A stretch of 64,000 nt of DNA from Pedobacter helvus (lineage in GTDB: Bacteria; Bacteroidota; Bacteroidia; Sphingobacteriales; Sphingobacteriaceae). The translations under genes and the position numbers were made by a program. The notes beneath the pieces are model-generated. The model saw nothing but the letters and a program-made list of their open reading frames with translations. It was not told the origin of the DNA and made no database searches. Every line of letters begins with the position of its first letter. Position 1 is the stretch's first letter. The stretch is taken from the NCBI RefSeq assembly GCF_005925325.1, contig NZ_SRMP01000003.1:605898-669897 (forward strand). The letters are read 5' to 3'. This document shows positions 54,681 to 63,100 of this stretch, piece by piece.

Positions 54681-54760
54681 TAGCGTTAGTCCTGCTGTTC
54701 GCTACAACTCCTCTCCGCCAGCTGGCGGATGCGGGTTTTTGCTGCCATCAGGTCTAGTTA
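54681..54760 (+). repeat. Intergenic repeat with a perfect 14-base palindrome
   Basis: The 750-base gap between aspS and the next gene holds no convincing ORF. Within it lies CCGCCAGCTGGCGG (54715-54728), a perfect palindrome, framed by GCGTTAGTCCTGCTGTTCGC and TGCTGCCATCAGGTCTAGTT. Its higher GC content stands out from the AT-rich flanks, as expected for a mobile repeat. Elsewhere in the gap GTCAACCTGAGCTTTAGCGA (about 54518) is a likely half copy of another repeat. Confidence 0.45.
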
Positions 54761-54956
54761 ACAAAAGTATTTCGCACTTCGCCAAATATCCCTGCATTGT
54801 AGCTTAGCTAATCTGAAGCCAGCTTTTTCGTATTCGCAAAACTTACAATTAAACATTCTAGCTATATTTGCCGCTTCCTAAAAAATCGGCTTTCGCTAAA
54901 CATTCCGATTGTGGGAAAAGCCAAACAATATTTATTCATACGAAATCAAATAATTT

Positions 54957-56087
54957 ATGAAGCCGTTCATTACTGCTCTAATCTTTACTGTTTTTGCGTT
55001 ACCATCATTTGCACAACACAGAAAAGTAAACTTCAGCCAAGCATTCATTAAAGAAAATAGAGGTAAATTCCATATCGAAGTAAACGAGTTAAAAGAACTG
55101 CTCATTACCATGCTGGCCATTACCGATTCAGGCCTCGAAAACGATGATATGTTTGAGCAGAAAGGGGAATACTATCAACGCATCTTAAAACAATTTAAAC
55201 CATTAAAAACCGAGCCCATTATCCTTAAAATGGATTCATTGATGAAGGTAACGCCTCTTAACTATATTTTCTTTACGGGCAACTCGCAAACCTATCAATT
55301 CGATGGCGACACCCTAAAACCAAGCAAGGTGTACTTGTTTACCGCCAATAGTGCTGCCAACGTAAAAATTGATAAAAATCCAATTAGCACTTTTAAAAAG
55401 GAGATCGAAGACTTTGCCAAAAAGTCGGGATTTAGAAAGTTCTACCAAAGCCAACAGCCGCTATACCATCAAATATACGACGACTACAAGCGCAAGGTTA
55501 ATGTAGAAAAGCAATGGAAATGGTTAGAGAAAAACTTTGAAGCGAAGAATGATTGCTACGTAATTTATACCTCGCCGCTAATCAACGGCTTAAACTATAC
55601 CACAGGTTATACCGAAGGTGATTTTAAATTAATTGAAATGGTGTTGCCCGCAGTTTCAGATCCAGAAGGTAAAAGTGGAAAAGCTTCCGAAGCATTTAAT
55701 ACGAGGGTAATGTTTACCGAAATTGACCATAACTACGTGGATGTACCCAGCAGAAAATTGAAAGCCGATATTGAAGCTGCATTGAAAGACCGCGACAAGT
55801 GGGTAAACAAAAAAGCTTATGGAACAGAATACTATCCAAACGGAGAAAAGGTTTTTAACGAATACATGACCTTCGCCGTATTTATCCTTTACGCACAAGA
55901 AAATTGGAAACGCGATCCTAAATTAATTACCGAAATCGAAAAAGAGGTGGTTGAAATTATGATCAGTCGTGGTTTTACAAAAATGAATGAATTTACTACT
56001 GCATTGAAAAACCTGCGCTCGCAGCACAAAAAGCAGAAAATTGATCAGCTCTATCCAGAATTGATTAAATGGTGCGCTGCGCAGTAA
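54957..56087 (+). CDS. Secreted DUF4932-like protein
   Basis: A 376-residue protein with signal peptide MKPFITALIFTVFALPSFAQ. The mature protein is rich in charged and aromatic residues, with FHIEVNELKELLITMLAITDSG near the start, YVIYTSPLINGLNYTTGY in the centre, and VMFTEIDHNYVD, which may be a metal site (E..H). The pattern fits DUF4932, from memory. Function unknown. The gene ends before a terminator at 56094. Confidence 0.75.
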   Translation: MKPFITALIFTVFALPSFAQHRKVNFSQAFIKENRGKFHIEVNELKELLITMLAITDSGLENDDMFEQKGEYYQRILKQFKPLKTEPIILKMDSLMKVTPLNYIFFTGNSQTYQFDGDTLKPSKVYLFTANSAANVKIDKNPISTFKKEIEDFAKKSGFRKFYQSQQPLYHQIYDDYKRKVNVEKQWKWLEKNFEAKNDCYVIYTSPLINGLNYTTGYTEGDFKLIEMVLPAVSDPEGKSGKASEAFNTRVMFTEIDHNYVDVPSRKLKADIEAALKDRDKWVNKKAYGTEYYPNGEKVFNEYMTFAVFILYAQENWKRDPKLITEIEKEVVEIMISRGFTKMNEFTTALKNLRSQHKKQKIDQLYPELIKWCAAQ

Positions 56088-56093
56088 ATATGC

Positions 56094-56126
56094 TAAAGCC
56101 GCTTTGTCTAGAAAAAGCGGCTTTAT
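56094..56126 (+). terminator. Intrinsic terminator
   Basis: Twelve-pair perfect stem TAAAGCCGCTTT (56094-56105) / AAAGCGGCTTTA (56114-56125). The trailing T tract is poor. Confidence 0.65.
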
Positions 56127-56206
56127 AGAAGGCGGAAGAAATGGCCATACTGGTCAATTTAGGCAAGCTTTGAAAATGAATCCTACCTTTGCTAAAATCT
56201 TCTAAA

Positions 56207-56611
56207 ATGAATAGCGCAAACAGACAATTTATCTTGCCAGTACTTGGTATTGGTTTTTTAATTTGGTTTTTAGCAACCTTAGCTTTCCGTATTGCTGGAC
56301 AATTTTTCTTTATCACAGAGTCGCCGACGGTGCTTACAATTCTATATGTAGCGGTAATACCAGCCTTAGCTTTAATATCAGTATTTACTTTCAAGAAATT
56401 TAAACTGTTAGCACTTGAAAACGTGGTAGCCGGAGTGCTGCTGGTATTGCCCGGAATGGTTATCGACACTTTTGTAATTCAATTTTTTGAAGATGTTTTT
56501 CCAAATATGCCATCTAATAGGGCTGCAACATTTGGCTCTTGGTTAATGTGGGCATACGCTACAGTGTTATTGACCTCGGTAATTGTTGGCCTGCCAAGAA
56601 AGAAAGGTTAA
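56207..56611 (+). CDS. Small membrane protein (DUF5367-like)
   Basis: The start is ATG 56207 (MNSANRQFILPVLGIGFLIW); the frame upstream is short and unlikely. The 134-residue product has four hydrophobic helices (about 8-28, 38-56, 67-88, 103-128) and few charged residues. The layout fits the DUF5367 family, from memory. Inner-membrane protein of unknown function, monocistronic. Confidence 0.75.
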   Translation: MNSANRQFILPVLGIGFLIWFLATLAFRIAGQFFFITESPTVLTILYVAVIPALALISVFTFKKFKLLALENVVAGVLLVLPGMVIDTFVIQFFEDVFPNMPSNRAATFGSWLMWAYATVLLTSVIVGLPRKKG

Positions 56612-56773
56612 TTAATTCTACCTGCTTCGTATTTCCTTTGCTAGCTATTTGCTAAAATGGCTATTTTTAGCAAAGGTTAAACAAACAAGACACGAACCAA
56701 GGACGATAAATTCTCCAAAATGGCGAAAATTGGGCGATACAATATTGTTAAAAACTACACTGCCAGTATTTAC

Positions 56774-56812
56774 TAACCTCAAGGCCTTCGTCTATCTTGG
56801 TTTGGTGTAAAA
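56774..56812 (+). repeat. Degenerate intergenic repeat, CTTCGTCTATCTTG type
   Basis: CTCAAGGCCTTCGTCTATCT resembles segments at 59469-59515 and 62121-62163. Two of the three share CTAAATATCTCAAGCTC exactly. It lies just before the LRR-like gene. Confidence 0.45.
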
Positions 56813-56844
56813 GGATACAACAACTAAAAACATTTGTACTGGAA

Positions 56845-57570
56845 ATGAATTGGAACAACTATTTATCAGAGAAAAAAAGCCCTTATGGAACCTATGCACA
56901 TTTGGGTATCTTTGAGGGAACGGTAAGTGGAATTTTCGACTTAGCTACCATTCCGGAAGACACCAAGATATTGGAAATGTCTACACCACTGAAGAAATTT
57001 AAGCTGACTTATACCCATCTATATTCTCTGGCCAATCATCCGAACATTGAGGCGATAAGACTAGGAGAAATTGATGAGGAGCGAGTTGCGGTATTCGCCA
57101 CCTTGCCGAATTTGAAATATCTTCAAATTAGTGTGAATAAACAGGAGGAGTTTCCCAATTTGTCGAGCTTAAAAAACTTAGAAGTTCTTGTGCTTTCTGG
57201 GATCAAACAGGTTAAAAATATCGACTTTCTTGCTGGTATGTCGAACCTAAAAACATTATATGTTTATGGCTTAAACCACCTATATGATTTAGCTCCGTTG
57301 GCTACGTTGACCAACTTGGAAGAGCTGTTCTTAGACCATGGGAAAATGAGTGGTACCGGGCAAGGAGTTAAAAGTATGGAGCCAATTTCGGAACTGGTGC
57401 ATTTAAAATATTTGGCATTCATCTTAAACGTGGAAGGTAAGGACTACAGCATCCAACCCTTGCTTTCACTAAAGAAAATTGAACAACTGCTTATTTTGCC
57501 AAGGTATTTGCAAAACGGACAAAGAGAGCAACTGTTAAGTGAATTGCCTTTATTGAAGGAGTTGTCTTAA
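56845..57570 (+). CDS. Leucine-rich-repeat protein
   Basis: The start is ATG 56845 (MNWNNYLSEKKSPYG); upstream codons belong to a repeat. The 241-residue protein has about five leucine-rich repeats (LPNLKYLQISV, LKNLEVLVLSG, MSNLKTLYVYG, LTNLEELFLDH, LVHLKYLAFIL) after a non-repeat N-terminus. No signal peptide, so presumably cytoplasmic protein binding. No partner can be named. Confidence 0.75.
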   Translation: MNWNNYLSEKKSPYGTYAHLGIFEGTVSGIFDLATIPEDTKILEMSTPLKKFKLTYTHLYSLANHPNIEAIRLGEIDEERVAVFATLPNLKYLQISVNKQEEFPNLSSLKNLEVLVLSGIKQVKNIDFLAGMSNLKTLYVYGLNHLYDLAPLATLTNLEELFLDHGKMSGTGQGVKSMEPISELVHLKYLAFILNVEGKDYSIQPLLSLKKIEQLLILPRYLQNGQREQLLSELPLLKELS

Positions 57571-57715
57571 CGAAAGTTTGAGTTATGCAGTATATTTCGT
57601 CGTAGCAAACGGATATTAAGCCTTAGGTTGGTGTGACCATTGTTATCATTTGCTATTTGATTGGTGAGATTAAAGTACCGCATGCGTAAATACAGACTAC
57701 ATAAAATTAATAAAT

Positions 57716-58351
57716 ATGATTCCTTTTCAAGACCTTCTATTTTTTGCATTGGCAGCTTTGATACTGGTAATTAGTCCAGGGCCAAATATGATTTACCTTA
57801 TATCTAGAACAATAACGCAAGGAAGAAAGGTAGGTTTGATTTCTCTATCAGGTGTAATTTGCGGCTTCTTATTTCACATCGTTATGGTGTCGTTTGGGTT
57901 AACCGCTGTATTATTTGCTGTTCCTTACGCTTACACGATCCTAAAAACATTAGGTACATTTTATCTTCTATATTTAGCGTATCAAGCAATTAAGCCAAAT
58001 AGCAAGAATATTTTTGAAGTTGATAAAAATATTAAGATTGATAATCCGAGAAAGTTATTTTCTGTTGGCTTTCTTACGAACGTACTCAATCCTAAAGTTG
58101 CGGTTTTTTATCTCTCATTTTTCCCTCAATTTATAAAGCCCGAGTACGGATCTGTTTTGGTTCAAAGTTTAGAACTTGGAATTACGCAAGTATTGGTAAG
58201 TTTAAGTATTAATTTTGCTATTGTGTTGACTGCGGCAAAAGCGGCGACATTTTTTGCGAACAATCCACTTTGGGTGAGAGCTCAAAAATGGTTTATGGCA
58301 AGTGTCTTGATGTTTTTAGCCGTAAAAATGGCGCTCTCAAAGGCGAAGTAA
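57716..58351 (+). CDS. LysE/RhtB-family amino-acid exporter
   Basis: A 211-residue inner-membrane protein with six hydrophobic helices. The signature ALAALILVISPGPNMIYLISRTITQGRKVGLISLSGVICG covers the first two helices, and NPKVAVFYLSFFPQFI is the conserved fourth segment. The family exports amino acids or homoserine lactones. Substrate unknown. The next gene starts four bases later, so an operon is possible. Confidence 0.92.
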   Translation: MIPFQDLLFFALAALILVISPGPNMIYLISRTITQGRKVGLISLSGVICGFLFHIVMVSFGLTAVLFAVPYAYTILKTLGTFYLLYLAYQAIKPNSKNIFEVDKNIKIDNPRKLFSVGFLTNVLNPKVAVFYLSFFPQFIKPEYGSVLVQSLELGITQVLVSLSINFAIVLTAAKAATFFANNPLWVRAQKWFMASVLMFLAVKMALSKAK

Positions 58352-58355
58352 TATA

Positions 58356-58646
58356 ATGAAAATGGTTACGCAAGTTAATGAGCTAATAATTAGGTTCGAT
58401 ATTCGAACAGAAATGGAAAACTCCTTTCAGAAAATTCTTGCTACAAATAGTGCTGAAGAGCTAGATGTTGAAAATAGAAATATTTCAATTAACTCTAAAA
58501 ATATAGCATATTCGATAACTGAATCTAACTTTCATCGCTTTCAAACACCGATCTTAGATGATGATCAAGTTGCAATTGGTTATTTTGCGCTTGTAGTGAC
58601 AAATGAGAATGAGCAAATAGATGAGTGTTTTGTAATAAATCGATGA
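58356..58646 (+). CDS. Hypothetical protein (96 aa)
   Basis: A 96-residue acidic protein (MKMVTQVNELIIRFDIRTEM), no signal peptide. The C-terminus is VAIGYFALVVTNENEQIDECFVINR. It overlaps the next small gene by ATGA, so the two are translated together. No family recognised. It follows the LysE gene closely. Size and pairing resemble small polymorphic-toxin or immunity gene pairs, but that is speculation. Confidence 0.55.
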   Translation: MKMVTQVNELIIRFDIRTEMENSFQKILATNSAEELDVENRNISINSKNIAYSITESNFHRFQTPILDDDQVAIGYFALVVTNENEQIDECFVINR

Positions 58647-59045
58647 ACCGAATAGAGTTTTTAATAAATGAAGTTGCCCAGAGCAAAATTGATTTTGAAA
58701 GTGGTTTTCAAGCTATTTTGTATGAACCAAACTTTGATTTTCAAGCGGTTTTTATGCTATTAGAAAATTATATTTTTAATTCTATTCCTGATAAGGTAAG
58801 CTATAAAACAGAAACATATCAAAATGCCATAAATTCGATTCCATTAAAATCAACATTTGCACCTGTTGTTATTCTAAAAAACTATTCAACTAAAAAACGC
58901 ATTTGCTAAACTTCAAAAACTTCCTGATAGTGAACGAAATAAGGTAATTATATCTTTATTATGGATATTCAAGCAAACCGACACTGAAAGGCAAAATACA
59001 GAATGCAAAATGGGTTGTGGGCACGAATGGCATAATATCGAATAG
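58643..59045 (+). pseudogene. Hypothetical gene, probably frameshifted
   Basis: ATG 58643 opens an 88-codon frame (MNRIEFLINEVAQSKIDFES) ending at 58909. Near 58879 there is a run of six A. Removing one base there joins the frame to another that runs to 59045 and gives a C-terminal sequence with normal composition, from LKTIQLKNAFAKLQKLPD to KMGCGHEWHNIE. The 403-base span is one more than a multiple of three, as a single-base insertion predicts. Alternatives are a true 88-residue protein or a sequencing error. The protein family is unknown. Confidence 0.5.
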
Positions 59046-59222
59046 TGAATTTATAAGGTTTAGTCATTTTAAACCTATGGTCGTTGTGTTACCCTTTTTA
59101 CTATTCTTACGTTTAGCAGATCAGTATAAAGACGTTGCGTTTGATGAATTTTACTTCACGCTCATGGTAAATATTTGCTTCTGTCGGTTTTGGCGTATTT
59201 GTCCTTTTGCCTATGCTGGTTC

Positions 59223-59264
59223 ACCGTCGGTCTACCGTCGGTCCTCCGTTGTTGCTACGTCGGT
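59223..59264 (+). repeat. Tandem CCGTCGGT repeat
   Basis: CACCGTCGGTCTACCGTCGG then TCCTCCG... and CGTCGGTG: three related copies in 42 bases, GC-rich against an AT-rich background. Confidence 0.55.
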
Positions 59265-59468
59265 GGGTAATGACGATAATAGGTATGTTTATTCACTATA
59301 CCATTGGTTTAAAACTTGTTCATATAACACCAATTCATTTCGGATTATCTCTCGCTAATCTTTTGAGCGGTGGAAACTTGTAGAAAGAATTCCAAATAGT
59401 GATGCAATTTGACTTTATGAAATCTTTGTGTTTTGTTCCTCATTCTTGCTCTTAAAGATTTGTAATTC

Positions 59469-59515
59469 TCAAAGCCTTCCTCTATCTTGCTTTATCTAAA
59501 TATCTCAAGCTCTGA
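59469..59515 (+). repeat. Degenerate intergenic repeat, second copy
   Basis: CTCAAAGCCTTCCTCTATCT followed by CTAAATATCTCAAGCTC, shared with 62121-62163. Confidence 0.5.
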
Positions 59516-59614
59516 CTCCTTTGTAAATATTTACATTGAAGTTTCGCAAAGCCGACGATATTAGAGTATATGTGTAATAAAGTGATACATATATAAAAGT
59601 GGCGGTAATTTTAT

Positions 59615-60658
59615 ATGACGACATTAACAAGACCAAAATCATTAAAACAAGGCGATACCGTTGCGACAATTTCGCTTTCTTGGGGTGGAGCGGGAGAACT
59701 TTTGCACAGATACGAAATTGGCAAAAGACGACTTCAAGAAGTTTTCGGACTTAATGTTGTTGAGACAAAAAACGCTCTAAAATCAGCAGACTATATTTCT
59801 AAAAATCCGCAAGCGAGGGCAGAGGATTTGATGGAAGCATTTTCAGATAAATCAATTAAAGCAATTATTTCAAACATTGGTGGAGAGGATAGCATAAGAA
59901 CATTGCCTTACACCGACATTAATGTAATTAGACAAAATCCCAAAATACTTTTAGGGTTTTCAGACACGACAGTAACTCATTTCGCTTGTTACAAAGCCGG
60001 ACTGACTTCTTTTTATGGAACATCATTATTAGTTGGACTTGCCGAAAATGGAGAAATGCACCAATATCAAATTGACGACATTAAACGAACACTTTTTTCT
60101 TCTTTGCCAGTTGGACAAATTTTTCAAAATAAAAGTGGTTGGACTTCGGAACGTTTAGAGTGGTTTGACAAATCACTTCAAAACACAAAACGAAAACTGA
60201 CCGATAGCAACGGATGGAATTTTTTACAAGCGAATACAAAAGTTCAAGGACAAATGATTGGCGGCTGCGTTGAAGTGCTGGAATTTTTAAAAGGGACAGA
60301 CTATTGGTTAAGCAAATCTGATTGGACTGACAAAATTTTGTTCTTGGAGACATCAGAGGAAATGATGCCGCCAACTAATTTCAGACGAGTGTTGAGAAAT
60401 TATGCTGCACAAGGAATATTTGAAAAAATAAGCGGACTTATACTTGGCAGACCGTATAACAACAAGTTCGTTGACGAATACAACAACATACTTTTACAAG
60501 TTATCAGAGATGAACAAGGTAACAACCATCTTCCAATCATTACAGAGATGGACTTTGGACACACTTGCCCGACATTTACGATACCATACGGAGTTGTTGC
60601 GGAGATTGACAGCGAACAAAAAACATTCAGTATTTTGGAGAGTGGCGTGACGGACTGA
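59615..60658 (+). CDS. S66 peptidase, LD-carboxypeptidase / MccF-like
   Basis: A 347-residue member of the S66 family. The Ser-Glu-His triad is visible: Ser116 in LLGFSDTTVTHF, Glu in ILFLETSEEMMPP near residue 245, and His in DFGHTCPTFTIPYG near 315. Family members either cut the L,D bond of tetrapeptide muropeptides or, as MccF, inactivate microcin C. DNA near the N-terminus (TLTRPKSLKQGDTVATISLS) is typical. It is the first gene of the cassette-like array and ends 13 bases before an attC-like repeat. MccF-type resistance would suit a mobile cassette (inference). Confidence 0.88.
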   Translation: MTTLTRPKSLKQGDTVATISLSWGGAGELLHRYEIGKRRLQEVFGLNVVETKNALKSADYISKNPQARAEDLMEAFSDKSIKAIISNIGGEDSIRTLPYTDINVIRQNPKILLGFSDTTVTHFACYKAGLTSFYGTSLLVGLAENGEMHQYQIDDIKRTLFSSLPVGQIFQNKSGWTSERLEWFDKSLQNTKRKLTDSNGWNFLQANTKVQGQMIGGCVEVLEFLKGTDYWLSKSDWTDKILFLETSEEMMPPTNFRRVLRNYAAQGIFEKISGLILGRPYNNKFVDEYNNILLQVIRDEQGNNHLPIITEMDFGHTCPTFTIPYGVVAEIDSEQKTFSILESGVTD

Positions 60659-60670
60659 AAAGAAGAGCTA

Positions 60671-60805
60671 CTGCCAACATCGTATTGGCAATAGTGCAGG
60701 TTGAACGGCTTCGTATCAACGAAAGCGCAAAATTAAACTTCTGTTCTTCGATTAAACTTCGGTGCTAAAATACCCACCTTCGGCAAATCCTGAACCCGTT
60801 AGCGG
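60671..60805 (+). repeat. attC-like repeat A (integron-type cassette end)
   Basis: Runs from CTGCCAAC (60671-60678) to GTTAGCGG (60798-60805), 135 bases, immediately after the S66 gene. The left part, AACATCGTATTGGCAATAG, and GTTGAACGGCTTCGTATCAA are shared with repeat B. The inverted pairing of the ends is weaker than in B. Confidence 0.6.
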
Positions 60806-60833
60806 AAGCATAAGAACGACCCTAAAAAAACGT

Positions 60834-61538
60834 ATGAATATTGTACAGAAAATAGCCAGGCAAATCATAGAAAAGTCGTTTAAATTTTCGGTTTGGACAA
60901 TCGAACAATTTCACGATAAAAATTACTATGCTGAAAAAGTAGAAGATTTAAGGAAATTCCCAATTGGAACATTGGCAAACGATATTGCTAAATGCCTTGA
61001 TGAAAATAATATTGGACTTGTTCCTAATTATGAAAGCCACGACTTAAAACACGTTTTGCTTGACTTTAAAATGACACCTGTTGACGAAATTAGAATGCAA
61101 GCATTTATGTTAGGAAACGGGAATTATACACTTCCTTGTTTTGCTATTCTAGCATTTGGGGCAATCCTGTTGCCAGATGAATGGTCGACATTTTATAAAG
61201 ATTTTAAAAGAGGACAAAAATCCAAGCCTATTTCAAGTTGGACAATTGAAAAATATGCTGACTTTAAAACGAAATCTTTAAGAGAGCAAGTAATTGAAAC
61301 AGGAATTAAAAAACAATCAGCACTAACAATGAAGACTATTACTAAATATGGAGCATTAGCTTCAATTATTGTGGGAATATTTGGAATGATATTTTGCTTG
61401 CCATTTCTTTTTTCTTCAAACATTGCCGACTTAGTTGGAGCAGGTTTTCCTTTTGTTGGCGGAGCAATATTGACAGTAGGCGGACTATTTACACTTACAA
61501 ACTTAACACGACAAACACGGAAATTTGCTTACGCATAA
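60834..61538 (+). CDS. Coq4-like protein with two C-terminal membrane helices
   Basis: The start is ATG 60834 (MNIVQKIARQIIEKSFKF); upstream codons belong to repeat A. The 234-residue protein has a Coq4-type segment HDLKHVLLDFKMTPVDEIRMQAFMLGNGNY near residues 78-107 (HDxxH, then EIxxQAF). Two transmembrane helices follow (about 178-198 and 205-225). True Coq4 acts in ubiquinone synthesis, but Bacteroidota use menaquinone, so another role is likely. It is the second cassette gene; no attC-like repeat follows it, only GTTAGCAC at 61542. Confidence 0.65.
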   Translation: MNIVQKIARQIIEKSFKFSVWTIEQFHDKNYYAEKVEDLRKFPIGTLANDIAKCLDENNIGLVPNYESHDLKHVLLDFKMTPVDEIRMQAFMLGNGNYTLPCFAILAFGAILLPDEWSTFYKDFKRGQKSKPISSWTIEKYADFKTKSLREQVIETGIKKQSALTMKTITKYGALASIIVGIFGMIFCLPFLFSSNIADLVGAGFPFVGGAILTVGGLFTLTNLTRQTRKFAYA

Positions 61539-61592
61539 AACGTTAGCACGGTATAGTAAAGAATAAAGGAGTTTCCCTTAAATACTGATGTT

Positions 61593-62089
61593 ATGAAATA
61601 CACTTGTAAAAGCTGTGGAAAGGAACACGAGGAGTGGCCTGCGCTTACGTTTAACACTCCAGATGGCTACCATTGCCTATCTGATGAGGAAAAGCTAGTA
61701 TCGCTGAAATTAGTAACGATTTTTGCGTGGTTACACACCCAGAACAGACCGATAGATATATCCGTTGCACCCTTACATTAACAGTAAACGACCATTGCGA
61801 AGACCTAGATTATGGCATTTGGGTTTCTTTAAGCGAAAAAAGTTTCGAAGACTATCAGTTAAACTACAATAATGAGAGCCATGAAGTAAGCTATTTCGGT
61901 TGGCTTGCTAATGATATTTGGGGCTATGAATTTGAAAATAGCATTCCAACAACGGTATTTACCCGTACTGGAGACTAACGCCCCGAAATTGTACCCCATC
62001 AAGATGTAGATCATCCTTTGGTAAGAGATTATTACAATGGTATTTCAAAACAAGAAGCCGAAAGACGAATACAAGATAGGATAGGTTAG
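61593..62089 (+). pseudogene. Decayed DUF2199-domain gene
   Basis: The frame starts MKYTCKSCGKEHEEWPAL with a CxxC zinc-like motif. Near 61705 the reading frame shifts by one: the continuation DFCVVTHPEQTDRYIRCTL lies in another frame, running to 61978. There a TAA interrupts, and the same frame then continues RPEIVPHQDVDHPLVRDYYN to a stop at 62089. The whole matches the DUF2199 layout. One frameshift and one nonsense change indicate a dead gene. Third member of the cassette array. Confidence 0.75.
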
Positions 62090-62120
62090 TGTAATACTAT
62101 CTCTGAAAAGTTTGTTGATT

Positions 62121-62163
62121 TCAAAGGCTTCGTTTATATTGCATTATCTAAATATCTCAAGCT
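62121..62163 (+). repeat. Degenerate intergenic repeat, third copy
   Basis: TTCAAAGGCTTCGTTTATAT followed by CTAAATATCTCAAGCTC, as at 59469. Confidence 0.5.
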
Positions 62164-62282
62164 CGACCCTTTCCGTTAAATAATAATTTAAAAATATATT
62201 TAATTAAAAAAGCCTCATTCTTGTGGCGTAAAGCCAACATAATTTAGTTGGATTGACGACATTTTATGAGGGGTATAAACAA

Positions 62283-62290
62283 GTTGTGCG
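62283..62290 (+). other. Cassette start box GTTGTGCG
   Basis: Exact complement of the CGCACAAC box that opens repeat B at 62903. It lies 43 bases before the ATG of the enclosed gene and marks a predicted cassette boundary. A GCCAAC...GTTGG hairpin sits just upstream at about 62233-62251. Confidence 0.5.
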
Positions 62291-62332
62291 ACAGCTTAAA
62301 CCGACACTCACCAAATAATACAATCAAACATT

Positions 62333-62890
62333 ATGAAAGCACGTATGATTTTCGTATTGACCCTACTTGCCTTGACTTCATACGGACAAGACAAGTATAA
62401 TTATACTCATTTCAACAAATTGACAGAAGTTGAGGGAACAGAATATGTAATTGCGACCATTGAAAACTGGGGCAAAATGGACGGACTTAAAAACCGTTAT
62501 CTTTTGTTTATAGACACAAAAACTGGAAACACAAACCAAGTTGACTTTCCAAATGAGGGATATTTTCAAAAAATAGAGCAAGTAAAGATTGACGATTTAG
62601 GAATAAATAAAATTATCGTGTCAGCCCAAACGGTTGACTTAGACGGAAAAAAAGGAATTGATTGGAATGACCCAACTCAAATAATCATTTTATCTACTGA
62701 CGGAAAAGAGCGAACCCAACTAACAGACAGTAAATTGTTTGTCCGAACTTGGGTAGTTAATAAACAGAGTGGAACTATTGTAATTACAGGACACTACGAC
62801 ACAAACAACAATGGCAAGTACGATAAGACTGACAAAAACGAAATAGGAATTTACGACTTGAAAACATTGAAACTAATAAACAAAATTTAA
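62333..62890 (+). CDS. Secreted hypothetical protein (cassette gene)
   Basis: A 185-residue protein with signal peptide MKARMIFVLTLLALTSYGQ. The mature protein resembles a beta-propeller fragment: YVIATIENWGKMDGLKNRYLLF, IIVSAQTVDLDGKKGIDWNDPTQIIILSTDGKERTQL. It has a calcium-loop-like DTNNNGKYDKTDKNE near residue 160. Function unknown. The gene lies between complementary boxes at 62283 and 62903, so it forms a complete predicted cassette. Confidence 0.75.
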   Translation: MKARMIFVLTLLALTSYGQDKYNYTHFNKLTEVEGTEYVIATIENWGKMDGLKNRYLLFIDTKTGNTNQVDFPNEGYFQKIEQVKIDDLGINKIIVSAQTVDLDGKKGIDWNDPTQIIILSTDGKERTQLTDSKLFVRTWVVNKQSGTIVITGHYDTNNNGKYDKTDKNEIGIYDLKTLKLINKI

Positions 62891-62902
62891 CAAAAAGCCG
62901 AC

Positions 62903-63036
62903 CGCACAACATCGTATTGGCAATAGGCGGGTTGAACGGCTTCGTATCAACAGAAGTGCAAAATTCAACTTTTGTTCTTCGCATCAAGTTCAATGCTAAA
63001 AATCCCGCCCATCGCCAATACGCGGCCCGTTAGCGG
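62903..63036 (+). repeat. attC-like repeat B (integron-type cassette end)
   Basis: 134 bases from CGCACAAC (62903-62910) to GTTAGCGG (63029-63036). The arms 62913-62931 (CGTATTGGCAATAGGCGGG) and 63004-63022 pair at 17 of 19 positions. The 47 bases at 62986-63032 are identical to repeat C. Confidence 0.7.
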
Positions 63037-63100
63037 TAATGTTACGATACAGCACTAACCCGAACATTTTTGCAAGAGACAAACAACATAAACAAACGAC

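Larger units (their letters stand above)
59046..59614 (+). other. Gap with decayed membrane-protein remnant
   Basis: No convincing gene. A frame beginning near 59213 (MLVHRRSTVG...) reads a hydrophobic stretch IGMFIHYTIGLKLVHITPIH and ends near 59393; it looks like the tail of a polytopic membrane protein, but its start is missing. A 113-codon open frame at 59017-59358 overlaps it in another frame and has implausible composition. A tandem CCGTCGGT repeat lies at 59223-59264. Confidence 0.4.

Noticed and set aside
59017..59358. 113-codon open frame
   Set aside because: Contains the CCGTCGGT tandem repeat, odd composition, and overlaps the more natural membrane-protein remnant in another frame.
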